Assembly: GCA_963660485.1 (NCBI GenBank)
Contig: CAVKYH010000016.1
Span: 1 to 52,891, forward strand
From: UBA6398 sp963660485
GTDB taxonomy: Bacteria > Bacteroidota > Bacteroidia > Bacteroidales > Bacteroidaceae
Reading direction: 5' to 3'
DNA: 52,891 nucleotides
In this document: in pieces, positions 25,992 to 34,753 of the stretch
Position numbering within the stretch: the stretch's first letter is position 1
Layout: every line of letters starts with the position of its first letter
Notes under the pieces: generated by a model
What the model was told of the DNA's origin: nothing
The model's database searches: none
Seen by the model: only the letters and a program-made list of their open reading frames with translations
Position numbers and translations under genes: made by a program

Positions 25992-28451
25992 ATGATATAT
26001 CGGCTAAGTTTCCATATTGACTACCATACAAACACCAACCAGACGGTTGCCGTGAAAATCACCGGCGACAAAGGTCATGCGGCATCAACTGTAGGTCTTT
26101 CCTCCTCCGATGCCAACGCATGGAGCGGCGTTGTTGAACTGCCGTTAACTGCCGGAGTTTTGTATTCCTACAATTATATTATTCTCGAAAACGGCAATGA
26201 GATTGCCAAGGAAGTGGATTTTCCCAAACGCACATTTTTGCCCGATGAAAAAAACGGCTGTTTGGGCTTCTATGATACGTGGAGATATGACATAAGACAG
26301 ACCAATTACAACAACTCTGCACTGTCGAAAATAACATTCCCATATATCGAAAAAACGAAGTCTGACATTGTTGAAATAATGTCTGACATCGGAGAAAGCA
26401 TAAACCGTGTTGTTTTTAAGGCATGTGTTCTCACTCCGAAAAAAGGCAATTTTAAGGTTTTCATAACCGGGGAAAATGACATTCTCGGGAATTGGAATCC
26501 CGAAAAAGGCATTGAAATGAAACGCGTGTCAAACTACGAATACGCGGCAAATATACCTTGTTCGAATTGCAATGCCTTTCGTTATAAATATGTTGTGATA
26601 TACAATGATAACACGCTGTGGGAGAATGGAGAAAACCGATTTGTTCAAATCGATAATTCAATACCTGCAACCATTATCAATGACGGGTGGCTCAGAATAC
26701 CTTCTTTCACAGATTGGCGAGGGTGTGGCATCGTTGTTCCGCTTTTTTCTTTGCATTCCCAGGGCAGTGATGGCATCGGAGACTTTGCGGATCTCAAAAA
26801 ACTCGTAAAATGGAGCTCCGAAGTGGGTTTTTCGGCAATCCAACTCCTTCCGATAAACGATACAACCACATTTGGAACGTGGCGCGACTCATATCCTTAC
26901 AACACGGTCTCATCTTTCGCATTAAATCCCATATACATCAATCTCAAAGGCGCAGGTTGTTGTCTGAAAAAGCCATACAAAACAAACGACAACACGCAGG
27001 TTGATTATGAAGCGGTATATAAATATAAATCCGATGCTTTAAGGGAATTATACAAAAGAGAAAAAGCAAAACTACAAGCTAACAAAGCATACTGCAACTT
27101 CAAAAAGCGCAACGCTTCCTGGCTTGATTCCTATGCCGTCTATTGCGCTCTGCGGAATAAGTACAACAGTTTGGATTTCACGGAATGGAAAGGCTACGAA
27201 AAGTACGATAGCAAAAAAGCAGAGCAGGACAAAAAGTTGCAGGAACAGGCGGAATATTATAGATATGTACAGTTCGTCGCTTTTTCCCAAATGACAGACG
27301 CAAAAGAATACGCAAGCAGCAAGCATATAATCCTTAAAGGCGACATTCCGATAGGAGTAAACCTGAATTCCTGCGACGTGTGGACAAATCCATCGCTTTT
27401 CAATAAAGACATGTCCACCGGTGCGCCCCCCGATTACTTTTCTGCTGACGGACAGAACTGGGGATTTCCAACTTACAACTGGGACGAGATGGCAAAAGAC
27501 GGATATTCGTGGTGGAAAAACCGACTTGAAATCATGTCTCTCTTCTTTGATGCGTACAGAATAGACCATGTTCTCGGCTTTTTCAGAATTTGGGAAATTC
27601 CCCGCAAATATACGAGCGCCAAATTCGGACACTTCTCCCCTGCCCTCCCATATTCCGAAAACGAACTGCTTGATTATGGCTTCAACATAAAGCCTGAACA
27701 TATTGACACCCTTTTCTTTAAGGATAAGAACGATTCCGAGAAATATCTTCCCGTAATCGATGCGCACGATGTCCCGCAATATCTCGATTTGGACGCACAG
27801 CAACGAAACGCATTCAATAACATTCGCAACGATTTCTATGGGCATAGAAACGAAAAGCTATGGGAAACCGGCGCAGTTGAGAAACTGGGGAAAATAACAA
27901 GCGTTACCGGAATGCTGACATGCGCAGAAGATTTGGGCATGCTGCCTGCGTGTGTGGGCAATGTGCTTGAACAGTTGAACATTCTCTCGCTCGAAATACA
28001 AAGCATGCCCAAACAAAGCGGCAAGGAGTTCGCAAATACGGCGCAATACCCTTACCGTTCGGTTGCTACGCTTACCACTCACGACATGCCCTCGTTTCGT
28101 TTGTGGTGGAAGCGCTATCCAGAAGTTGCCAATCGTTATGCCGAGAAAATATTGGGCTGGCATTCCGATATACCCCAAGATGCGAGCGTTGACATCTGTA
28201 CGAAAGTGATTGAAGACCATTTGAAATCTCCGTCGATGCTTTGTCTGCTTTCTTTTCAGGACTGGAGTTCGATTTGCGACGAATCACGTGCCGACAATGT
28301 GGACTTGGAGCAAATCAACAACCCCGCAAACAGCAAACAATATTGGCGCTACAAAATGCATCTCTCGATTGAAGATTTGGAACAGGCGGATAAGTTTTCT
28401 GCAAAAATCCGCAAGATGATTTCAGAAGCGGGCAGAGATTTGTTCGTGTAA
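25992..28451 (+). CDS. malQ: 4-alpha-glucanotransferase (amylomaltase) with starch-binding modules
   Basis: An 819-residue GH77 enzyme that moves alpha-1,4-glucan chains between maltodextrins in the cytoplasm. Two N-terminal CBM20-like modules (about 1-100 and 134-235, the second with TGENDILGNWNPEKGIEM) precede the catalytic barrel. The nucleophile is Asp525 (RIDHVLGFFRIWEIP), the acid/base Glu646 (CAEDLGMLP), and the third carboxylate Asp698 (THDMPSFRLWW). The linker between the two modules (about 119-134) is encoded by a palindromic repeat-like sequence, listed separately. There is no signal peptide. Confidence 0.94.
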   Translation: MIYRLSFHIDYHTNTNQTVAVKITGDKGHAASTVGLSSSDANAWSGVVELPLTAGVLYSYNYIILENGNEIAKEVDFPKRTFLPDEKNGCLGFYDTWRYDIRQTNYNNSALSKITFPYIEKTKSDIVEIMSDIGESINRVVFKACVLTPKKGNFKVFITGENDILGNWNPEKGIEMKRVSNYEYAANIPCSNCNAFRYKYVVIYNDNTLWENGENRFVQIDNSIPATIINDGWLRIPSFTDWRGCGIVVPLFSLHSQGSDGIGDFADLKKLVKWSSEVGFSAIQLLPINDTTTFGTWRDSYPYNTVSSFALNPIYINLKGAGCCLKKPYKTNDNTQVDYEAVYKYKSDALRELYKREKAKLQANKAYCNFKKRNASWLDSYAVYCALRNKYNSLDFTEWKGYEKYDSKKAEQDKKLQEQAEYYRYVQFVAFSQMTDAKEYASSKHIILKGDIPIGVNLNSCDVWTNPSLFNKDMSTGAPPDYFSADGQNWGFPTYNWDEMAKDGYSWWKNRLEIMSLFFDAYRIDHVLGFFRIWEIPRKYTSAKFGHFSPALPYSENELLDYGFNIKPEHIDTLFFKDKNDSEKYLPVIDAHDVPQYLDLDAQQRNAFNNIRNDFYGHRNEKLWETGAVEKLGKITSVTGMLTCAEDLGMLPACVGNVLEQLNILSLEIQSMPKQSGKEFANTAQYPYRSVATLTTHDMPSFRLWWKRYPEVANRYAEKILGWHSDIPQDASVDICTKVIEDHLKSPSMLCLLSFQDWSSICDESRADNVDLEQINNPANSKQYWRYKMHLSIEDLEQADKFSAKIRKMISEAGRDLFV
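26351..26391. repeat. Palindromic element relic within malQ
   Basis: AAAAACGAAGTCTGACAT (26351-26368) matches the outer arm of element A (20927-20944) at 17 of 18 bases. ATGTCTGACATCG (26379-26391) matches the opposite arm (20977-20989) at 12 of 13. It is in frame and encodes the linker between the two starch-binding modules of MalQ. Confidence 0.5.
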
Positions 28452-28453
28452 GT

Positions 28454-28484
28454 TTTGCCACAAAGCAAATATTGTATAATTTAG
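28454..28484 (+). promoter_or_regulatory. Promoter of the PD40-type gene
   Basis: TTTG (28454-28457), 19 bases, TAATTTAG (28477-28484; one mismatch to TAnnTTTG). The start codon follows at 28504. Confidence 0.5.
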
Positions 28485-28503
28485 CGTGAAATAACTATCA
28501 TTT

Positions 28504-29763
28504 ATGCGAAAGATAATATCATTTGTAATTGCATGCTTTTTGTTCTCCGGAATACAGGCACAAAATAAAAACAAAAAGGCTGCTGTTTCCACGCCCAAGC
28601 ACAGCATTGAAGAACTAATGGAATCATACAAATTCCAAGAGGCTGCCACGCAAATTGAGAAAGAACTTCAAACGGCTAAGCGCAAACAACTCGATACCGA
28701 AAAGCTTGATGAGCAACTCGCCACCGCAAACATGGGGCAGAACATGCTTTCAAGTACGGAAGATATCGTTTTCATCGATTCCATTGTCGTGGAAAAGCAA
28801 AAAGCATTGGGAGTTTATCGCATCGGCAACGAAGCCGGGAAAATCGATTACCTTAAGAATTTGTTTAAAGGCGCAAAACTTTCGCAGGAGGTCGGGAATA
28901 CGGTTGCCTATACCCCGCAACTTCTCGACAAAATATATTACAGCGATGTAAAGGACAGTGCTTTTTATTTGTTTGTGCGTGATCGTTTGGACGATAAATG
29001 GAGCGAGGCAAAACAAGCGCAGGGACTCGAAGATTTCGGATACGACCAAATCACCCCGTTTGTGCTCAACGACGGTTCTACCTTGTATTTCGCAGCAAAA
29101 GGAGAGGAAAGTTTGGGCGGATACGACATTTTTATGTCAAGATATTCCCAGGACCAGGGAGAGTTTCTCAAACCTGAGAATATCGGAATGCCTTTCAATT
29201 CTCCGGCAAACGACTATCTTTATGTCATAGATGAGGCAAACAATTTAGGTTGGTTCGCTACCGACCGCCGACAACCCGAGGGAATGGTTTGCGTGTATGT
29301 TTTCATTCCAAACGAAACGCGCAAAACCTACGACCAGGACAATTTCGGAGAGTTGATACCGAATTTTGCCAAAATCAATTCGATTAAAGATACATGGGCG
29401 GGCGAGAACGACCGTGTGAAAGCGGCTACCGAAAGGCTCAAAAACGTTTTTGCCGGAAACGAAACGGAACAAACTTCACACGAATTCCTTTTTGTAGTGA
29501 ACGATGCCAAGACATATCATTCCGTTCAGGATTTCAAAAATGCAAAAGCCAAAGGATACGCCACACAATGGGTGGAAGCAAAAAAGATGTATGATGCCCA
29601 AAGCAAACAGCTGGAAGCAGACAGAGATACATACGCCAAAGCTGACACTAACGGCAAGAAAGGAATGACTGCTAAGATTCTTGGCGAAGAGAAGGAGTTG
29701 GAAAAACTTTCCGCTACTATATCAAAATTGGAAAAGCTCATTCGTCAGGAAGAATTGAAGTGA
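28504..29763 (+). CDS. Periplasmic PD40/WD40-like repeat protein, function unknown
   Basis: A 419-residue exported protein. Signal peptide residues 1-19 end with IQAQN. A helical stretch (about 34-100) is followed by propeller-like repeats with the PD40 signature (GSTLYFAAKGEESLGGYDIFMSRY near 195-218; NDYLYVIDEANNLGWFATDR near 238-257), as in OmpA-associated and gliding/T9SS accessory proteins. The C-terminal 100 residues are charged and helical, probably a coiled coil (KKMYDAQSKQLEADRD, EEKELEKLSATISKLEKLI). There is no lipobox and no OmpA domain. The role is unknown; a cell-envelope structural role is plausible. Confidence 0.75.
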   Translation: MRKIISFVIACFLFSGIQAQNKNKKAAVSTPKHSIEELMESYKFQEAATQIEKELQTAKRKQLDTEKLDEQLATANMGQNMLSSTEDIVFIDSIVVEKQKALGVYRIGNEAGKIDYLKNLFKGAKLSQEVGNTVAYTPQLLDKIYYSDVKDSAFYLFVRDRLDDKWSEAKQAQGLEDFGYDQITPFVLNDGSTLYFAAKGEESLGGYDIFMSRYSQDQGEFLKPENIGMPFNSPANDYLYVIDEANNLGWFATDRRQPEGMVCVYVFIPNETRKTYDQDNFGELIPNFAKINSIKDTWAGENDRVKAATERLKNVFAGNETEQTSHEFLFVVNDAKTYHSVQDFKNAKAKGYATQWVEAKKMYDAQSKQLEADRDTYAKADTNGKKGMTAKILGEEKELEKLSATISKLEKLIRQEELK

Positions 29764-29853
29764 TTTACCCCGCCTTTCGCGACTAAAAAACAATCCGAAA
29801 ACAACTGCCGACAAGGGCATGTTGGTTATCAAAAAAACGACATCAGATGCCGT

Positions 29854-29920
29854 AAAAACTCCAAGGCATCTAATTTAAATTCCGACGCATCTAATTTAAA
29901 TTACATGGCCCGGAGTTTTT
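29854..29920. repeat. Palindromic repeat element B
   Basis: Outer arms AAAAACTCC (29854-29862) and GGAGTTTTT (29912-29920) are perfect inverse copies. Inside, GCATCTAATTTAAATT occurs twice as a direct repeat (29866-29881 and 29887-29902). The layout CGTAAAAAC - AATTTAAATTCC - GCATCT - TTTAAATTA - GTTTTTGC is shared with element A, but the arm bases differ while still pairing. It lies between the PD40-type gene and the phosphorylase and could also terminate the former. Confidence 0.7.
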
Positions 29921-30010
29921 GCGATATCCGACATATTTCGGAGAACAATTTACAAAGTTTAGAACAAACTGAATATCAATCAAATATCAGACAACAATAT
30001 CATATACGCA

Positions 30011-30889
30011 ATGGAAAGGTATTACGCACCATCTGAACTGATAATAAATAACGACGGTTCGGTTTTTCACCTTCACGTCAAGCCCGAACAGATAGCCCAT
30101 AAAATAATACTGGTGGGCGATCCAGGGAGAGTAAATCTCGTTGCAGGAAATTTTGACTCAGTGGAATTTGAAATTCAAAACCGCGAATTTCACACCGTTA
30201 CAGGATTATACAGAAGCAAAAGAATAAGTGTTATTTCCACGGGCATAGGTTGCGGAAACATTGACATTGTGATGAACGAACTCGACGCACTTTGCAATAT
30301 CGATTTCAATACGCGCACCGACAAATCCCAAACCACGAGTTTGGAAATAGTAAGAATCGGGACTTGCGGAGGGTTGCAGGAAAACACAAAACTCGGAACT
30401 TTCATCTGTTCACAGGAATCTATCGGACTGGACGGGTTGTTGAACTTCTATCATAAGCGTTCGGAAATTTGCGATTCTGATTTGGAGAAAAAATTCATAA
30501 CCCACATGAAATGGAACGATTGGCGATGTGCCCCTTACCCTTATGTGGCTAAAGAAGATAAAGAGCTTACCGCGCGTATTGCCGGAAACGACGCCGTGAA
30601 AGGCATCACAGTTTCGGCAGGCGGGTTCTTTGCTCCACAAGGTCGTTTTCTGAGAGGCGAACCTGCCGATTTGCAACAAAACGAAAACATAGAATCGTTC
30701 ACATACAACGGCATGCGCATAACCAACTACGAGATGGAAAGCGCGTCAACGGCAGGACTGGCATCAATATTGGGGCACAAAGCTGCGTGTATCTGTATGG
30801 TGGTGGCAAACAGGCGACAAAAGGAAGCGTTCACCGATTACAACAAGAAAATGAACGAGTTGATTAAATTAGTATTAGAACGAATTTAA
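30011..30889 (+). CDS. Nucleoside phosphorylase, uridine phosphorylase-like
   Basis: A 292-residue PNP/UDP-family enzyme that splits a nucleoside with phosphate into base and ribose-1-phosphate. Family marks are ILVGDPGRVNLVA (phosphate site), STGIGCGNIDIVMNEL, RIGTCGGLQ, and the ribose-binding NYEMESAS near residue 238. The base-specific loop reads GGFFAPQGRFLRGE, which leaves substrate choice open; uridine phosphorylase is the likeliest. It is 19 bases from mnmE, so the two are probably co-transcribed. Confidence 0.85.
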   Translation: MERYYAPSELIINNDGSVFHLHVKPEQIAHKIILVGDPGRVNLVAGNFDSVEFEIQNREFHTVTGLYRSKRISVISTGIGCGNIDIVMNELDALCNIDFNTRTDKSQTTSLEIVRIGTCGGLQENTKLGTFICSQESIGLDGLLNFYHKRSEICDSDLEKKFITHMKWNDWRCAPYPYVAKEDKELTARIAGNDAVKGITVSAGGFFAPQGRFLRGEPADLQQNENIESFTYNGMRITNYEMESASTAGLASILGHKAACICMVVANRRQKEAFTDYNKKMNELIKLVLERI

Positions 30890-30908
30890 GTAAACACACA
30901 CATAATAA

Positions 30909-32306
30909 ATGGCAGAAACAATATGTGCAATAGCCACTGCGGCGGGCGGTGCTTTGGGTATAATAAGAGTTTCGGGAGATGAAGCCGTGAGCATTTCTTC
31001 CAAGATATTTTTCCCGCACAATGGTAAAGATTTCAACGACATTGCCGCAAACCATGCAACATTCGGCTATATAGAAAACCAAGGACAAGTGGTAGACGAA
31101 GTTGTAGCCACCCCCTACTCCGCTCCTCATTCCTACACGGGCGAGAACGCAGTGGAATTTTCCTGTCATGGCTCGCAATATATATTGTCGCGCATAATAG
31201 AACTGCTCATAACCCATGGCTGCCGACTCGCAAAGCCGGGAGAATATACCGAACGGGCTTTCCTTAACGGCAAAATGGATCTTAGTCAGGCCGAAGCCGT
31301 GGCAGATGTGATTGCAGCCAATTCGGAAAGATACAACCGCATTGCCATAAACCAGTTGCGCGGCGGATTCAGAAAGTTGATAGACCAAATGCACGACAAA
31401 ATCCTTGACCTGCGTTCCATGCTTGAACTAGAACTCGACTTTTCCGACCATGAAGATTTGGAATTTGCCCAACGGCCGCAATTGTTGCAAATGGCAAACG
31501 AGATAAAGGAGCAAATGGATAGCTTGACCTCTTCGTTTGCATCGGGAAACACCATTAAAAACGGCATTCCCGTTGCGATTATTGGTAGTCCGAATGTAGG
31601 AAAATCTACACTTATGAATGCCATTCTCAAAGACGACCGCGCAATCGTGAGCGACATTCCCGGAACCACGCGCGACACTATCGAAGAAAAAATATACATC
31701 GACGGATTGGAGTTCCGCCTTATCGATACCGCGGGAATAAGGGCCACAGACGACAAAATAGAGAACCTGGGAATAAACCGCACTATAGATGCAATGAAAA
31801 AAGCACAAACCGTGATTTGTATCGTGAATGTGGAAAAACCGGAGGTTGACACAGAAGCATTCAAAAGCTTGGCGGATTCTACATCAGTCATCGTCGCAAT
31901 AAACAAGATCGACTTGGCTGAAAACACAGACATTCTGCACAATTTAGGAGAAGACATTACCGCAAAAATATCCGCAATTACAGAAAATAAGCCCGAAATC
32001 GTTTACATTTCAGCAAAAAACGGTACGGGAATAGAGCTACTAAAAAAGAAATTGGTTGAAGTACAGGGAATAAGCGCTTCGTTTTCGTCTGACACGGTAA
32101 TTGTAAACAAACGCCACTACGAAGCATTGTCGCAAGCCTCAATAAACATGACAAAAGTAATAGACGGCATAACTTCAAGACAAAGCGCCGAAATTGTAAG
32201 CCTCGATCTGCGCCAAGTAGACTTTAACCTCACAGAAATCAACGGCGCAACAACTCCCCAAAGCGTACTAAACAATATCTTTTCCAAGTTCTGCGTGGGC
32301 AAATGA
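30909..32306 (+). CDS. mnmE: tRNA-modifying GTPase MnmE
   Basis: A 465-residue GTPase that, with MnmG, makes 5-carboxymethylaminomethyl-uridine at the wobble position of tRNA. The N-terminal folate-binding domain starts MAETICAIATAAGGALGIIRVSG. The G domain has G1 GSPNVGKST (226-234), G2/G3 IPGTTRDT and DTAGIR, and G4 NKID. The C-terminal FCVGK keeps the conserved Cys. It is the last chromosomal gene before the mobile element. Confidence 0.96.
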   Translation: MAETICAIATAAGGALGIIRVSGDEAVSISSKIFFPHNGKDFNDIAANHATFGYIENQGQVVDEVVATPYSAPHSYTGENAVEFSCHGSQYILSRIIELLITHGCRLAKPGEYTERAFLNGKMDLSQAEAVADVIAANSERYNRIAINQLRGGFRKLIDQMHDKILDLRSMLELELDFSDHEDLEFAQRPQLLQMANEIKEQMDSLTSSFASGNTIKNGIPVAIIGSPNVGKSTLMNAILKDDRAIVSDIPGTTRDTIEEKIYIDGLEFRLIDTAGIRATDDKIENLGINRTIDAMKKAQTVICIVNVEKPEVDTEAFKSLADSTSVIVAINKIDLAENTDILHNLGEDITAKISAITENKPEIVYISAKNGTGIELLKKKLVEVQGISASFSSDTVIVNKRHYEALSQASINMTKVIDGITSRQSAEIVSLDLRQVDFNLTEINGATTPQSVLNNIFSKFCVGK

Positions 32307-32348
32307 CTGGCAATTAGAGACTGGCAACTATAAGTAAAGACAAGTATT

Positions 32349-32375
32349 AAGGCGTTCAGTTTGAGCGCCTTTTCT
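32349..32375 (+). terminator. Terminator after mnmE
   Basis: AAGGCG (32349-32354) pairs with CGCCTT (32366-32371), followed by TTCTT. It lies 43 bases after the mnmE stop. Confidence 0.65.
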
Positions 32376-32401
32376 TATGTTCGGCTGTCGACGTTTTAAT
32401 T

Positions 32402-32420
32402 GGTAGAACCTGTTTCTACC
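32402..32420. other. Candidate left attachment core of the mobile element
   Basis: GGTAGAA (32402-32408) and TTCTACC (32414-32420) are perfect inverse copies around CCTGT. Inverted 7-base sites around a 5-7 base crossover are what a tyrosine recombinase core looks like, and the site lies between the last chromosomal gene and the first element gene. No second copy was found in the window, so this is only a candidate. Confidence 0.3.
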
Positions 32421-32500
32421 TATTTTTCACTCCATTTTTGAACCATATTTGTTGCTCGTCTGCTACTCGGGTCAAGTCGCTCTGCTCGGTAGTGGATGGT

Positions 32501-32546
32501 GTTCACACTCGTTCACGCGGATTCACGCTCATTCAAACGAGTTCAC
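32501..32546 (+). repeat. Five 10-bp iterons (RTTCAC)
   Basis: Five tandem copies at exact 10-base spacing: GTTCACACTC, GTTCACGCGG, ATTCACGCTC, ATTCAAACGA, GTTCAC. The consensus is RTTCAC plus four variable bases. One helical turn per unit places all sites on the same DNA face. They lie 41 bases before the start of the zinc-finger/HTH gene. They may be arm sites for integrase or excisionase, an operator, or origin iterons of the element. Confidence 0.75.
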
Positions 32547-32586
32547 AGAAACAGCTCCATGAGTGACACAAATTTATATTCAAACA

Positions 32587-33348
32587 ATGGCAACATCAAC
32601 CATTAGAATCAAAAAGACATGTCAGTGGTGTGGAAAGGAATTTGAGGCTCAGAAGACCACTACACAGTTCTGCTGCAAAAGATGTGCAGAACACGCCTAC
32701 AAAGAGAGAAAACGACAGGAACGAAAGAAGATCACAGAGAGCAATGACATGATAACTGCTCGTGAAAACGAAATTCAAGGCATCGGCAACAGAGATTATC
32801 TTTCCATTGCAGATGTCGCAAAAATCCTGAATGTAACAAAGCGTGCTGTCTATAACCTTATTTATCGAGGTACGCTAAAAGCCTATAGGTTATCATCGCA
32901 ATGGGCCGTAATCAAGAAAGCGGATATTGACGCTATGATTGAATCACGCCCTTATGAAAGGAAACCCAAGGTATTGGCAATAGTTGCCAATGAGAACGAA
33001 GAGGCGATTACTGAGTTCTACACTACGAAGGAGATTATTGAAAAATTCGGGGTCAGCAATTCGTGGGTGTTCGCCCAGGCGAAACGCCACAATATCCCGA
33101 AGGTGTATCATCGCGGCAAGACACTCTGGAGCAAGACACATTGCGACCGGGTGTTTGCAGCAAAACCTGAGCCGCCAAAAGATGAAGACTGGATATCATA
33201 TTCGGATGTCCGGGCTGAGTATGGCCTGACGCATGACCAGCTCCACAATTATGTGAAGTATCACGGTCTGCGCCGCAAGAAAGTCGGCAAGTACACCTAC
33301 ATACTCAAATCGGAAATCGACGCTATTCTCAGACCTCCGACACTCTAA
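32587..33348 (+). CDS. Zinc-finger and multi-HTH DNA-binding protein of the mobile element
   Basis: A 253-residue protein (start at 32587, MATSTIRIKKTCQWCGKEF). A short zinc finger (C12-x2-C15 ... C29/C30-x2-C33) precedes an excisionase/MerR-type helix-turn-helix (YLSIADVAKILNVTKRAVYNLIYRGTLKAYRL, ending with KKADIDAMIE) and two more HTH-like units (FYTTKEIIEKFGVSNSWVFAQ and WISYSDVRAEYGLTHDQLHNYV). Proteins of this kind are known at the integrase end of Bacteroidales integrative elements. Likely role: directing recombination or regulating the element, perhaps through the iterons just upstream (inference). Confidence 0.75.
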   Translation: MATSTIRIKKTCQWCGKEFEAQKTTTQFCCKRCAEHAYKERKRQERKKITESNDMITARENEIQGIGNRDYLSIADVAKILNVTKRAVYNLIYRGTLKAYRLSSQWAVIKKADIDAMIESRPYERKPKVLAIVANENEEAITEFYTTKEIIEKFGVSNSWVFAQAKRHNIPKVYHRGKTLWSKTHCDRVFAAKPEPPKDEDWISYSDVRAEYGLTHDQLHNYVKYHGLRRKKVGKYTYILKSEIDAILRPPTL

Positions 33349-33360
33349 TCAGCACGGTTT

Positions 33361-33422
33361 CCGGTTATCTACAGGTTATCAGGCCAATAACTTGATAGCT
33401 GTCGCATAACCGGTGACTTTTG
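33361..33422 (+). promoter_or_regulatory. Integrase promoter with operator-like inverted repeat
   Basis: TTG (33392-33394), a 20-base spacer and GACTTTTG (33415-33422) resemble a Bacteroidetes promoter. CCGGTTAT (33361-33368) and ATAACCGG (33406-33413) form a perfect inverted repeat around it, with a further GGTTATC inside. A near-copy lies at 35541-35608. Confidence 0.6.
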
Positions 33423-33451
33423 CGGAAACAAATCATTAAAATCAGACTCAA

Positions 33452-34564
33452 ATGGATATATGCACCAAAGTCACTTTACGACAGCGCCTTCTCAAATCGG
33501 GTAAGATCACGCTGTATTTCGACTATTACCCTTCCATCAGAAACCCGAAAACAAACCGCATGCAGCGCCATGAATATCTCGGCATCTATTTGTATGGCAA
33601 TCCAGTCAATAAGGTTCAGCGCGATTTCAACCAATCAATGCTCGAAAAAGGCGAGCTACTGCGCTGCCGCCGTCAGGAACTAGTTATAAACCGACAGTTC
33701 GGTTTCATCGACCACAGCCAACAGAAAGAGGATTTCCTCGCCTATTACGAGGAGGCGACAAGAAAGAAATCCAATACCAAGTGGCGCATCAGCTATAAAC
33801 ATTTCCACGTATTTACCGGAGGCAAATGCACGTTCGGAGATATAACCGTTGACCTCTGCAACAGATTCCGTGACTATCTCCTAAATGCGAAACAGCTCAA
33901 GCATACGAAGAAAAAGTTGACGTGCAACGCCGCAGCCGGATATTTCTCCACATTCCGAGCTTTACTCAAAAAGGCTTATAAGGAGAAGCTCCTCACCGAG
34001 AATATCAACGATTTTCTTGAATACATCGAATGGGAGGATGTCGAAAAAGAGTTCCTGAACCAGGACGAACTTATCCGACTTGCGCAGACACCCTGCGAAA
34101 GCGAGGTGCTACGCCGTGCATCGCTGTTCTCATGCCTCACCGGTCTGCGTTTCAGCGACATTCGGAATCTCGAATGGAAGAACATACAGGAGGTTGCCGG
34201 AATTGGCTTGTGCATTGTGATAAAGACGCAGAAAACAAAAACTGCCGCCACACTCCCTCTTTGTGAGGATGCCATTGAACTTATAGGAGAAAGAAGGAAC
34301 GGCTCGGTGTTTCCCGGCTTCAAGAAGACTCTCACAGCCAAACCGCTGAAGGATTGGATAAAGGCCGCGAGAATTGACAAGCACATCACGTTCCATTGTT
34401 TCCGCCACACCTACGCCACGCTCCAGATGGCCATGAGTAGCAATCCATACGTGGTAAGTCAGGCACTGACGCACAAGAACATTGAGACCACCATGCGCTA
34501 CACGCACGAGATTCCGACAGCCCTACTCGACACTCTCGGCAAAATCATCATCAAACCAAAATAG
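33452..34564 (+). CDS. Tyrosine site-specific recombinase (integrase)
   Basis: A 370-residue integrase. The N-terminal part (1-100) is an AP2/SAM-like arm-binding domain (RQRLLKSGKITLYFDYYP), followed by the core-binding domain (about 95-195) and the catalytic domain with Arg233 (TGLRFSDI), Lys near 261-263, His315-x2-Arg318 (HCFRHTYA), His341 and the nucleophile Tyr350 (TTMRYTH). All catalytic residues are present. It should integrate and excise the element beside mnmE. It has its own promoter and is followed by a terminator. Confidence 0.94.
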   Translation: MDICTKVTLRQRLLKSGKITLYFDYYPSIRNPKTNRMQRHEYLGIYLYGNPVNKVQRDFNQSMLEKGELLRCRRQELVINRQFGFIDHSQQKEDFLAYYEEATRKKSNTKWRISYKHFHVFTGGKCTFGDITVDLCNRFRDYLLNAKQLKHTKKKLTCNAAAGYFSTFRALLKKAYKEKLLTENINDFLEYIEWEDVEKEFLNQDELIRLAQTPCESEVLRRASLFSCLTGLRFSDIRNLEWKNIQEVAGIGLCIVIKTQKTKTAATLPLCEDAIELIGERRNGSVFPGFKKTLTAKPLKDWIKAARIDKHITFHCFRHTYATLQMAMSSNPYVVSQALTHKNIETTMRYTHEIPTALLDTLGKIIIKPK

Positions 34565-34598
34565 AGAAATATCAAGAGCGCTCCAAACGACCATTCTT

Positions 34599-34630
34599 TA
34601 GTCCGTTACCGCATGGTAGCGGACTATTTT
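34599..34630 (+). terminator. Integrase terminator
   Basis: TAGTCCG-T-TACC pairs with GGTA-G-CGGACTA around GCAT (34599-34626), followed by TTTT (34627-34630). It lies 35 bases after the integrase stop. Confidence 0.75.
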
Positions 34631-34691
34631 GTGCTAAAAAGACGGGAAATTGCTAAAAGCGACATCCGATGATAAAAAAAGTGTCCAACAT

Positions 34692-34724
34692 TTTGTTTTT
34701 AGCAATCGGCTCAATGTAATTTTG
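34692..34724 (+). promoter_or_regulatory. Promoter of the membrane hypothetical gene
   Basis: TTTG (34692-34695), a 21-base spacer and TAATTTTG (34717-34724) match the consensus exactly. A split inverted repeat, TTGCTAAAA/TTTTAGCAA (near 34650 and 34698), surrounds the -33 element and may be an operator. Confidence 0.65.
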
Positions 34725-34753
34725 TCGGACAATCTTCAAAAATTCTCTCATCA

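Noticed and set aside
32501..32546. CRISPR array
   Set aside because: The repeats are six conserved bases every ten, far too short and without spacers of CRISPR length; no cas gene is present.
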